64,000 nucleotides of DNA from Sipunculus nudus (lineage: Eukaryota; Annelida; Sipuncula; Golfingiida; Sipunculidae). This document shows, piece by piece, positions 24,493-34,588 of the stretch (positions are counted from its first letter, which is position 1; each line of letters starts with the position of its first letter). A model generated the notes under the pieces. That model saw only the letters and a program-made list of their open reading frames with translations, had not been told where the DNA came from and made no database searches. The stretch is from the NCBI GenBank assembly GCA_026874595.1, contig CM049314.1, positions 60,303,300 to 60,367,299 of the forward strand. The letters run 5' to 3'. The position numbers and the translations under genes are program-made.

Positions 24493-25230
24493 TTACAACT
24501 TTAAATGACCATTCTGTCTATGCGATCCTTATCAATACCCTTCTACACTACACAGGCTCATCTGTATTCATCAGTCTCATACAATGCCTGGGACCCGTTT
24601 TGCTACTAAGGTTCATCTATATTCATGAGCACGCTGAAAACTAAATAATCTGAGAACAATACACCGATATCCGCCACAGCGCTTTGCGCATCGGGGACCC
24701 CCATGAATACCCTTATTGTCTAACGGCACAAAAACCTTGGCCGGCGCATCGATTCTGAAAAAAAGCACTCTCTCAAATTCAAAGATACAATTAAACCCAG
24801 AAAAAAAATATCTAAAAATGAAACAAATCTATAGGATTTACTTCGTCACATCTGGTCCCTTTACAATTTGTTTGCTTAAGGCTGGGCAAAAGCATTAATT
24901 TATCTCCTGTTATTTCAGACAAATCGTATAGTGGCATATTCAAATAGCATTGATATTCTTGCATTTCTTACTCAGACATTGAGATTCGTAAAGGGTATAT
25001 TCCTAAAGGCCACACTAAGTAAAACGTCTTCAGGGGTGGCCACCTGTGTGACTTTACCATTCATTTTGCCAGTTGGCGGAATTCGTCTATTGTCTCCTCG
25101 TTTTGCTTGGCAATACCATGGCCAACTTTTTTCTCTTTTACTTGACATTTTACTTTAATTATTTTCAGAAATTTTATTTATAAATAATCATTTCACTTTT
25201 AACATATTTCTGGATACGGAATATTCTTTA
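24493..25230. other. Left flank of the Ngaro-like element
   Basis: No gene recognised. Short frames at 24716-24898 and 24931-25158 lack motifs. The sequence immediately before the element, TATTCTTTA (25222-25230), is the flank next to the element's 3' terminus. Confidence 0.5.
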
Positions 25231-25402
25231 TGAGAAACATTTAGGCCCAGACATACAAGAAAAGCAAGACATCATTTGATTGAAAATGGGCCCACAAGAA
25301 CCAAGATTTATTAGAAATGATCCCCCCCTACCCCAAATAAAGTAATTTACATATAATGTAATATAAGATATAAAAACCATGTAAGGTGGGGTCAACACCG
25401 CC
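25231..25402 (-). repeat. Split direct repeat B2 (3' terminus of the element)
   Basis: About 172 bp, a direct copy of B1. On the minus strand it ends ...TTTCTCA at 25231 and the flank continues TAAAGAATA, so TAAA follows the B terminus here just as it does at the internal B1/A2 junction. Confidence 0.88.
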
Positions 25403-25473
25403 AACAGTATGTATACGCACTGATACACGTTTAAAACAGATACAATGGAGGAGTAAGGGGTGGCTGGTGGGGA
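25403..25473. other. 71-bp gap between A2 and B2
   Basis: This sequence lies between the matching parts of A2 and B2 and is not obviously present beside A1 or B1. In a canonical element A2 and B2 abut, so this is a part of B lost from B1, a small insertion, or a diverged repeat edge. Confidence 0.5.
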
Positions 25474-25790
25474 CAGAAATACAATGAAGCGGGCAGCGGT
25501 AACAGGCTTTGCCAGTACTGACCTTCGCTTAAGTACGGGTCAGTGTTTTGCCCGCACTGAAAGTATACACGCCTTTGATTGGCTTTAAAATTTGCTGAAT
25601 ATTCTTGTAGGGTCAAATGACAGTCAGCATGCCACGCAACAGGCTCTTACAGCTATCAGGCTGTCACCGCTATCGCGGGTATGGCACCTCAGCATGTAAA
25701 CAAAAGGGTGGCGGGGGCGTGACCTTCACAGCTGTCGGGGCCCCATGCTCTCATAAAGCTCCTTTGCCTTGCTGGTAAAATAGATATTTA
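25474..25790 (-). repeat. Split direct repeat A2
   Basis: 317-bp copy of A1. On the minus strand it follows B1 with no gap (junction at 25791/25790) and is followed by B2 after 71 bases. Differences from A1 are scattered single bases and small indels, so the two copies diverged after insertion. Confidence 0.9.
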
Positions 25791-25951
25791 TGAGCATTCA
25801 GTCCCAAACATACAAGAAAAGCAAGACATCAGTTGCTTGTAAATAGGCCCACAAGGACCAAGATTTATTAGAAATGATCCCCCAAACCCCCAAATTTACA
25901 TATTATGTTATATAAGATATAAAAACCATGTATGATGGGGTCAAAAGTGCC
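25791..25951 (-). repeat. Split direct repeat B1
   Basis: About 161 bp matching B2 (25231-25402): shared blocks 'acatacaagaaaagcaagac', 'ccaagatttattagaaatga', 'tataagatataaaaaccatg' and 'ggggtcaa'. It abuts A2 exactly. Its minus-strand 3' end reads CTCA, then A2 starts TAAATATCT. Confidence 0.88.
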
Positions 25952-26754
25952 ACTGGACACTTCCCCCACCATACCAAGAATTTAGGGAGGGAGGCTGCTG
26001 CCTGCGTTGGGGAAACTAAAATTATTGATAGGAGAGCTTTATATAATGTTTGATAACTACATCACATAATAAACAGAGTTGGGCTCACATGAGTCACAAG
26101 GAAGAGATATATACTATGCAATGGGTAAAGCTAAATATTCAGGCTCACATGAAACACTGAATAATATGACCTGTACAATTGCGGTTTAAATGAAAACAGA
26201 AATACTCTAATAATCTAAAGCATCTATGTTAAAATATACATCTATATAGCGGCTCACTTGAGACCGTGGCATGAAATAGTTATATATCTACACATTGGTA
26301 AAGGTTGGGCTCAGCTGAGTCACCAGCTTCACAAATATACTAAATCATAAAGGTCAAGCTGGTCAGGCTCACTTGAGGCACCGAACAACATACACATTGC
26401 AAAGAAGCAGGAATAAATGAGATGACTAAGGAAACATCATAGTGGCACTGTATGGACCACCACACATGCTAACAGCAAATTAAGCTAATACTGTAGGTAA
26501 TAACAGAATTCTGACAAGGCTTTGACTCACATAAGACACCAAGGACTTGGAGAATGGTCAGATAATTAAAGAACAACAATCTGGGTATGCAATACAATAA
26601 TAAGTTGGTGGGGTAGGCTCACTTGAGGCACTCCCCGCCGGCAGTAAGACAAGGACCTGTGCAGACAAGCTTAGGCTAGATCAAATAAGTAAAAAGGGGG
26701 TGGGGTAGGCTCACTTGAGGCACTACCCGAAGGAAAAGGGAGTGGGGGTATTTA
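25952..26754 (-). repeat. 3' untranslated region with iterated GGCTCACTTGAGGCAC motif
   Basis: Between B1 and the recombinase gene the motif GGCTCAC(A/T)TGAG.CAC recurs about eight times, at about 26070, 26141, 26246, 26309, 26369, 26521, 26616 and 26707. Spacing is irregular at about 60-150 bp. The core CTCACTTGAG is an imperfect inverted repeat (CTCA..TGAG). The DNA between motifs is not conserved, so this is not a simple tandem repeat. It may be a protein- or RNA-binding array; no function is known to me. Confidence 0.7.
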
Positions 26755-27788
26755 TTAAGGTAGATGCAGTCGAATATACTTATGAAAAGCATTTCCAACG
26801 GCCGATATTGCGTATTTGGGCAACTGTTTTGCTTTGAGCTGCCGCTTCAGTTGCAGCACCAATTCTGAAACTATGGCCTTTAAATTTACTTGTATCCAGA
26901 TTACAAAAATGTAGGTCCCGAGATAATTGAGAATTAAATTGGGAGCGGGATATCGGGTGTTTAGAGGGTAAACTGAACAGGGGGCCTGGTAGTTTACCAC
27001 GTGCATTGGAAAAGTTTGAAAGTGAAGAAACTGGGCAGGGCCCGTTGGATTTGGAATTAATAATAACTGTCTGACACTACCCTGGTGGCATGTTCTTGGC
27101 ATGGCGGAGTGTGATACGGACTATTGCTACCGGAGAAGGAGATATCAGAGCTCTGGATAACGTATTGGGCGTTGTTAATATTGGAAAAAGCTCCTTTATG
27201 CGAAAGCATCCATGGAAACAAGTTAAATATAATGCAGAAAAAGGCACCTGAGATAAGACGACTGTACTGTGTGCTGCAAAGCCATTAACAGTTTAACTAA
27301 AATAGGAAGCGTAATGGGGAATCGCAAGTCGACTGTGGGACTTAGTTTCCGGGCACCGGCAAGGAGCCTCCGTATGGCTTCTGTGGCAGTAGGATCAGGT
27401 TTGTTATCAGTTTGTGTGGATAAGACAGGGCAGAAGCTAAAGAAGCAAGTGTACTGCCAGAGCAACCTTGTCGAAATGTATTAGACAAAAATATTAAGAC
27501 AGTCCAGGAAGATACAGGGATATCAGACAAAGATGGGTGCCCTTGGAGCTGACAAAACGTTTTAAGTGCATCCCAGACTCGAGTATAAGATCTCTTGGTG
27601 TTGGCAGATATGCTGCTGGCGATAAGATGTGTACCAAGGTTGACTAAAGCAGGGTCGCAGGAAGCGGTTGGATCCAAGTTGGATTTAGGTTGGCGGTCGG
27701 GGCAAGGGTCTTGAAGCGGCACAACTGTAATCGGGAGAGAGCATCCACTTGAGAATTTAAAATGCCCGGGATATGTTGAGCCTTGCAT
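26755..27788 (-). pseudogene. Tyrosine recombinase of the Ngaro-like element
   Basis: The N-terminal core-binding part is at 27788-27342 (ISANTKRSYTRVWDALKTFC, then ALSYPHKL). A middle part at about 27400-27260 has DPTATEAIRRLLAGARK and DLRFPITLPILVKLL. The catalytic end at about 26890-26760 has HSFRIGAATEAAAQ, with the H-x-x-R pair at 26875-26864, and GRW at 26803-26795. The nucleophile-like tyrosine (KYIRL, 26778-26776) lies in the next frame, so a frameshift separates it from the HxxR box. Such enzymes insert a circular DNA intermediate by cutting and joining through a phosphotyrosine. At least three frames are used along the gene. Confidence 0.82.
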
Positions 27789-27789
27789 A

Positions 27790-28123
27790 AAATATTATAA
27801 CGTAACGTAGCTAAAACAAAGCGCCTAACTAGGTGCATTGTGTTCGGTTCATGGGTTGACTGTATGGCAAGAATAAACACCAGGGCTTGGTTGTCAGTGA
27901 AGATAGAAACTTTCTTGTTGGACAGTTCATGGCCCCAGGTTTCCAGAGCTGCAACGATGGGCCATAATTCCAAAGTGACAATATTAAATTTCCTCCATTT
28001 CGGGGGGGATTTGCCGTAGAACCACTGAGAACCGAACACAGAACCGAAACCGTGACCTTTTGCTGCATCAGTGAATAGTTCTAGAGAAATGTGGTGGACC
28101 ATGCTGCATCCAAGAAAAAACAT
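27790..28123 (-). pseudogene. RNase H domain of the Ngaro-like element
   Basis: Open minus-strand frame with the acidic residues of RNase H in order: ELFTDAAKGHGFG (first Asp), FNIVTLELWPIVAALE (Glu), VSIFTDNQALV (second Asp) and ILNSQVDALSR (last Asp). It would remove the RNA strand after reverse transcription. The preceding RT frame ends and this one takes over around 28123-28081, so a frameshift lies between them. Confidence 0.85.
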
Positions 28124-29015
28124 TTACCATTAAATGAATCTAGAAATTGCAGCAATACAGCAAGGTCAAGTTTGACATCTTTATTTAACCTGGTGTGGTG
28201 GTGTGGTTTTAATAAGCCCCGAGTTTTATTAATAAGGCGCCGCAAAAATGCCCTGCCGAGCAAAACAACAGAACAAGCAAAATTGAGAAAACCAATTAAT
28301 GACTGTAATTCACGTAATGTGACTTTTTCTTTATCGAGGAAAATTCTAATCATATTTTTGGCTTTTAAACGTTTGTTGTCAGGCAATCGCGCCATTTGGG
28401 ACTTCGTGTCAAGTTCGATGCCAAGAAAGGTGAGCACCTGTGAGGGACCTTCTGTTTTCTCATGAGCATAGGCACTCCTAAGGGTTTCACAAAGCGAACA
28501 GAAAGCATTTAGCATGGCGTTTGTTTTGGCTGGACTGTCATTTATAAAGAGATAATCATCAAGTACATGGACTATAGCCCCCGCGTGCGTTTGACAGATT
28601 TTTGAGGCGATGAATATCAAAGCCGAACTGAATTTCTCAAAGATTCTGCAAGATGATGCACAACCAATGGGTAAGCATTTATCAAAATAAAACTGGCCTG
28701 CCTTGCCAATGAAAACCTAGCAAATGATTATATTTTGGAGAGACTAGAATAAGCCGAAAAGCTGCTTCAATATCTGTTTTTGCTAGAAAGGCATAGTTCC
28801 TAAAGGTTTGAGATGCTCAATCGCATCTTGGATGGATGCGTATGAAACAGAACAGCCATCTCTAGGAATGCTCGCATTTACAGAATCAGATTCATGATAA
28901 GAGAGATTATGAATTACACGGAATTGATTCTCTTGTTTTTTGGGTACCACACCTAGCCGGGAAATTTGAAAGGACGTAAATGGTTGGTATGGAAATGGAC
29001 CAGCTATTCGACCGA
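28124..29015 (-). pseudogene. Reverse transcriptase of the Ngaro-like element
   Basis: RT blocks in order: RIAGPFPYQPFTSFQ and LGVVPKKQENQFRVIHNLSY (about 29010-28890); after a frameshift a block corresponding to 'K.DI..AF' (about 28790-28750); then FYFDKCLPIGCASSCRIFEK (about 28690-28635). The open part 28620-28081 carries the catalytic LDDYLF (Asp codons at 28560-28555), LTFLGIELDT and LRELQSLIGFLNFAC. The spelling matches DIRS/Ngaro RTs. One frame break at about 28785 and others nearby disable it. Confidence 0.87.
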
Positions 29016-29031
29016 ATGATTTTTTCTTTGT

Positions 29032-30290
29032 TTAATATCCTACTAACCACATCTGGTTTGGATAAAGCCGACTGATGATTTTTGGGATTGAGATTCTTGG
29101 ATTGCCAGTAAAGCCTAAACTGAAACCCTTGGTGAAGCCATCTATAATCTCTGCTGCGAGGGGCTTGATATATTTATGTTTTGACAAGAGATGATTTAAG
29201 AGGTCAGCACGTACCGGAGTAGGGGGAGGTGTTTTACCGGTTACGGTTGTTATAGAATTGGCTCTGAATGGGGGGTTGATTTGGTGCCTTAGCAGAAGGG
29301 GAGACGCGGGGTTAGGCTGTACTTTGAGGTCTAATTGAAGCTCCTGGGGAATGCTGGAGGGCGAGTTGTTGAGTATGGAACTTTTTGGCAGGGTGTTGTT
29401 GGCCACATATGCTGCATTTGTGAATGTATGGGCAGGGTTGTCGGGCACAGGAACGATCTTTGTTGTAGGCCCAGTAAGTGTTTGGTGCAGCCTGGGCCCG
29501 AGGGGCTGGGAGGATTTAGAGTTTTTGTAGTTATTTTTACTTCAAAGCCCCTGATGGCCACGCGTCCATCCATAAGTCCCTATGTCGCTTGTCGTGGCGT
29601 CTTCCTGTCCCGGCCCTAAGCTTTCTAAACTCCCTATCATAGGTCTGCCAATTATTCCCGTTACCATTAAGGGCAGGAATGGCCTCCATATAAGTGCACA
29701 AAGCAGGAGCTTCAGGAGATTTTTCAGGTTTTGAGCAATACACGGCCATGAAAACGTGGAATGCCGAGGTCCATTCGTGTGTGTGGAGGGGGTTTGGCAT
29801 TGGCATTTACATTGGCGGTTTGCTTAGAAGACTCTTCATTGTCCTTTTTGTCAAAAAGGGAGAGTCCTAACAGCGAGTAGAGTTCAATGAACTCCCCTCG
29901 CCAAATAGCATCACGAAGATCCTGGTCCACCCGGTCAGCAATGTTGATGATCTCGTCGTCAATGTCCATGTTGTCATTGCCGGACTTAGATTGGGATGCC
30001 TCACCTGATACAGCATAGGCCACACTGTTGGTAACCTCGGCGGTCGGACCGGGGTCTCCAGCCAGTAACCCCTTAGACTGAAGGAGGCTCTTCATCTTAG
30101 AGTCGACGTCGACACTTACTTTGTCTGAGATGGCTGAAACCAGAGTCTGAAACTGAGCCTCAGACAACCCAGTTGTTGACTGCGAGGTGAGGGGGTATGT
30201 TCCGCGTTAGTGGCATGGGTGAGCCCACTCTGACGCCGTTTACGAGGGGCAGACGATGAGTCATCCTCGACTAGGCGTTGAGTTGATTTG
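29032..30290 (-). pseudogene. Gag-like region of the Ngaro-like element
   Basis: The N-terminal piece at about 30280-30190 is acidic then basic (VEDDSSSAPRKRRQSGLTH), with a possible nuclear-localisation RKRR. After a frame change the 147-codon frame 30167-29724 contains SEAQFQTLVSAISDK and DLRDAIWRGEFIELYSLLG. The next frame (29806-29537) has WQTYDREFRKLRAG and RDLWMDAW, a pattern I associate with DIRS/Ngaro Gag proteins ('YD.qFR...lW'). A P-rich tail follows to about 29032. It probably packaged the element RNA. At least three frame breaks. Confidence 0.7.
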
Positions 30291-30469
30291 GAATTTTCTC
30301 TTTGGTATCTTTAAAAGTATAACAATGGTAATGGACTGTATGTAAACAATATAATTAGCCTTAACCCTGCTCCCTGCATGGAAATTCTTGATATCTGCTT
30401 TATGTCATGTTATGGTTTTGGCATTTTATATTTAGCTCGGGAAAAAACATGGCACCAGACAGAATCAAA

Positions 30470-31925
30470 ATAACCGGGGAACAAACATCAACCCGGTCAC
30501 ATAATTGGGAACAAACCTCAACCGGGTAGCATGTTAAATAACCGGAGAACAAACCTCGACCCGGTAGCGTGTTAAATATCCGGAGAACAAACCTCAACCC
30601 GGTAGCGTGTTAAGTATCCGGAGAACAAACCTCAACCCGGTAGCGTGTTAAATATCCGGGGAACAAACCTCGACCCGGTAGCGTGTTAAATATCCGGGGA
30701 ACAAACCTCGACCCGGTAGCGTGTTAAATATCCGGAGAACAAACCTCAACCCGGTAGCGTGTTAAGTATCCGGAGAACAAACCTCAACCCGGTAGCGTGT
30801 TAAATATCCGGAGAACAAACCTCAACCCGGTAGCGTGTTAAATATCCGGGGAACAAACCTCGACCCGGTAGCGTGTTAAATATCCGGAGAACAAACCTCA
30901 ACCCGGTAGCGTGTTTAATATCCGGAGAACAAACCTCAACCCGGTAGCGTGTTAAATATCCGGGGAACAAACCTCAACCCGGTAGCGTGTTAAATATCCG
31001 GAGAACAAACCTCAACCCGGTAGCGTGTTAAATATCCGGGGAACAAACCTCAACCCGGTAGCGTGTTTAATATCCGGGGAACAAACCTCAACCCGGTGGC
31101 GTGTTAAATAACCGGGGAACAGAAATCGACCCGGTAGCATGTGAAATAACAGGGGAACAGACCTCGACCCGGTAGCATGTGAAATAACCGGGGAACAGAC
31201 CTCGACCCGTTAGCATGTGAAATAAGCGGGGAACAGACCTCGACCCGTTAGCATGTGAAATAACCGGGGAACAGACCTCGACCCGGTAGCATGTGAAATA
31301 ACCGGGGAACAGACCTCGACCCGGTAGCATGTGAAATAACCGGGGAACAGACCTCGACCCGGTGGCATGTGAAATAAGCGGGGAACAGACCTCGACCCGG
31401 TGGCATGTGAAATAAGCGGGGAACAGACCTCGACCCGGTGGCATGTGAAATAAGCGGGGAACAGACCTCGACCCGGTGGCATGTGAAATAAGCGGGGAAC
31501 AGACGTCGACCCGGCGGCATGTGAAATGACCGGGGAACAGACCTCGACCCGGCGGCATGTGAAATAAGCGGGGAACAGACGTCGACCCGGCGGCATGTGA
31601 AATAAGCGGGGAACAGACCTCGACCCGGCGCCATGTGAAATAAGCGGGGAACAGACCTCGACCCGGCGCCATGTGAAATAAGCGGGGAACAGACGTCGAC
31701 CCGGCGGCATGTGAAATAAGCGGGGAACAGACGTCGACCCGGCGGCATGTGAAATAAGCGGGGAACAGACGTCCACCCGGCGGCATGTGAAATAAGCGGG
31801 GAACAGACGTCCACCCGGCGGCATGTGAAATAAGCGGGGAACAGACGTCCACCCGGCGGCATGTGAAATAAACGGGGAACAGACGTCCACCCGGCGGCAT
31901 GTGAAATAAGCGGGGAACAGACGTC
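30470..31925. repeat. 38-bp minisatellite block 1, about 38 copies
   Basis: Exact 38-bp spacing (for example GGGAACAG starting at 31153 and 31191). Two homogenised subtypes: 30535-31085 with TAGCGTGTTAAATATCCGG, and about 31090-31925 with GCATGTGAAATAAGCGG. Each unit has a CCGGG...CCCGG pair that could form a small stem. Because 38 is not a multiple of three and the minus strand has no stop in any frame of the unit, three overlapping long frames (up to 301 codons) arise that all spell the same 38-residue period. They are not genes. Confidence 0.95.
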
Positions 31926-32985
31926 GTGATGTCTGCAGCCAAATTGTGTATGTAGGTTGCCCCCCCTACCACAAAATCCAGAAAGCCGTCCAAGTTGTAT
32001 ACATATGCAAAATTTAAGGCAGATAAGTCAAACCACTACATGTATATGAGTGATTTTAGCCCGTGGTAGACAAACAGATGGACGCTGAGCAAAAATGTTT
32101 GCAGGTGACGCCACCAGTTTTGCGTATGATAAAGAGCTATGTGAGAACTATACACATGCAAAACTTTGGCCAAATCGGTCAAACGGTTCCCAAGATATGA
32201 GCTTGGATGTCTGCTGCATAAACTAGAATGCAGGTGGCGCCACCTGTCATAAAATTAAGAGAGCTGTCGGGGATGTATAAACCTGCAAAATTTTAGGCAG
32301 ATATGTCAAACCACTGCAGAGATATGAGTGATTTTATCCCATGGCAGACAAACAGACAGGAGCTGTGCAAAAATGGCTGCAGGTGGCGCCACCAGTTTTG
32401 CGTATGATAAAGAGCTATGTGAGATCTATACACATGCAAAATTTTGGCCCAATCGGTCAAACGGTTCCCGAGATATGAGGTTGGATGTCTGCAGCGTAAA
32501 CGTGAATGTAGGTGGCGCCACCTGACATAAAATCAGAAAAGCTATCCAGGATGTTTACGCATGCCGAATTTCAGGTGAATTAGTCAAGTCACTGCAGAGA
32601 TATGAGTGATTTTAACCCAAGGCAGACGAACAGATGGACACTGTGCAAACATGGTTGCAGGTGGCGCCACCATTTTTGGTGTATGTTATAAAGCTCTCCA
32701 AGGGCTACATTTGTGCAAAAAAAAATTCCTGATCGTTCAAACGGTTCCCGAGATATGTGGGTTTATGTGTGGAAACAGACGCACAAACGGACGCAGAGCG
32801 CAGAGGAAAGGTCAGAGGTCAAAACAAAATCGGGGCGCAGCAGTTCACATGTGACCCGAACATAATCCCGGGTTTCGTAAAATTCCGCCCAGCGGTTACG
32901 GAGGAGTTCTGCGGACACCTACGCGGCCGCGGCCGCGGCGGCGTGCAGCTGAAAACATAGTATCCGCAAAACTCTGTTTTGGCGG
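31926..32985 (-). repeat. Copy of composite array B inserted in the minisatellite
   Basis: Reverse complement of the 16666-17890 arrangement: a CCGCCAAAAC block at the 32985 side, then about three 280-bp units (TATGAGCTTGGATGTCTGC-type landmarks at about 32190, 32468 and 32748), with GGTGGCGCCACC at 32233, 32382, 32511 and 32660. It starts just after a minisatellite unit (GGGGAACAGACGTCG) and ends where the units resume at about 32988. The conserved CTCAGCTGAG end of the 14.35-18.18 kb element is absent, so only the core moved or survived. Confidence 0.85.
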
Positions 32986-33760
32986 AAACAATAAGCGGGG
33001 AACAGACGTCGACCCGGCAGCATGTGAAATAAGCGGGGAACAGACGTCGACCCGGCAGCATGTGAAATAAGCGGGGAACAAACATCGACCCGGCAGCATG
33101 TGAAACAAGCGGGGAACAAACATCGACCCGGCAGCATGTGAAATAACCGGGGAACAAACATGGACCCGGCACCATGTGAAATAACCAGGGAACAAACATC
33201 GACCCCGTAGCATGTTAAATAACCAGGGAACAAACATCAACCCGGCAGCATATTATTATAGTTTTAATAATCAGAGGACATATACCCACCTTGCAGCTTA
33301 TTAAATTACCGGGGAACAAACATCAACCCGGTTCTATGTTATTATTTTTACTAGTAACCAGAGAACACATCAACCCGGTAACAATTAGATAACCAGGGAA
33401 CATCATTATTGACCGGGGAACACATAAATAACTTGGAGCAAATATCAACCCGGTAGCATATTATAATTATCATTAATAATGACCGGGGGAACACACATCA
33501 ACCCGGCTGCATGTTTATTTATTTATTTATTTTATTTTTGTTATTATTATTATCATTATTAATGACCAGTAGCATATTAAATAACCGGGAACAAACTCGA
33601 CCCAGTAGCATATTGTAACTATTATTAATGAGCAGAAAACACACATCAACCCAGCTGCATAATTATTTCTATTGTCATTATTAGAGACCGGGGAACAAAC
33701 ATCAACCAAGTAGCATGTTAAACGAAAGGGGAACATACATCAACCCGGTAGCATAAATTT
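32986..33760. repeat. 38-bp minisatellite block 2, decaying
   Basis: About seven recognisable units at 32990-33245 (CGGGGAACAGACGTCGACCCGGCAGCATGTGAAATAAG type). Increasingly degraded units then alternate with T/A-rich microsatellite-like DNA to 33760. The unit sequence shows this is the continuation of block 1. Confidence 0.9.
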
Positions 33761-34588
33761 AAAAAAATCGGGTAGGCATATAAACTCTGGCAACCAAAGC
33801 ATAACATATATTTCTTGTATTGAAAACCCACATGCAAATGGAAACATAACTATGAACAACTGTATATGTCAGAATCTGGGACAAAAATAAAAAGACAGGG
33901 GCAAGGAGCATTAAAAGGGGCCACATGACAGGTAATAAAATACTAGCATACCGTGGAGTTATATTATAGATATCCGGGGGGGGGGGAGGAAAAGAGGAAC
34001 CCGGACGTGTATAAATGAATGGAACCGGAATAAACATACGACATAGTATTAGTGCAACACTACAACGCAGGGAAATAACTATCTGTCTCTAAGACCTGTG
34101 ATTACCGCGCCCCTCAGGGTTAAGTACCACAGCTTGGACCCCACTGCACTAAAGCCGATTCCATCACTTAGAAACAAGTGCCTGCGCCACTTAAAACTCC
34201 GATGGTGCCACAAGGATGCATAATCTATAGCCCCCAACACTGGTTGCATGTTTTGACTCTCAAGTTTTAATCAGGGGGATTGCCACAGTAAGGGGGGGGG
34301 GGGTATCGGGGGTTCAGCTCCACAACGGAAAAAAGTTTGACTCCGAATTCAAGATGTAACATTTTACAGAATTCATAAATAGAATTACCGACAACTTCAG
34401 GTTGACCGGTGTCAAGAGTTTCAAAGTTTTACCGAGGAGTACACACCTATCCGCTTTTTATATAAAAAAAAATTTTAGCAGAACCCGTAAAGATTCAAGA
34501 TTAACCGAGGAGCGAGTTAGTAAATGAAGAATAAGAAGTATTATCGAAATCAAAATACCGTTAGAAATTCAGTCAGTCAGAAACACGT
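33761..34588. other. Leader DNA between the minisatellite and A1
   Basis: No coding region recognised. Contains G-runs near 33975-33985 and 34293-34303. It lies inside the retrotransposon boundaries, so it is element leader or a further nested insertion. Confidence 0.5.

Noticed and set aside
31088-31993. 301-codon minus-strand frame and two overlapping frames as a repeat protein gene
   Set aside because: All three frames arise from the same 38-bp minisatellite with no stop in any frame; there is no start context, splice sites or non-repeat sequence.
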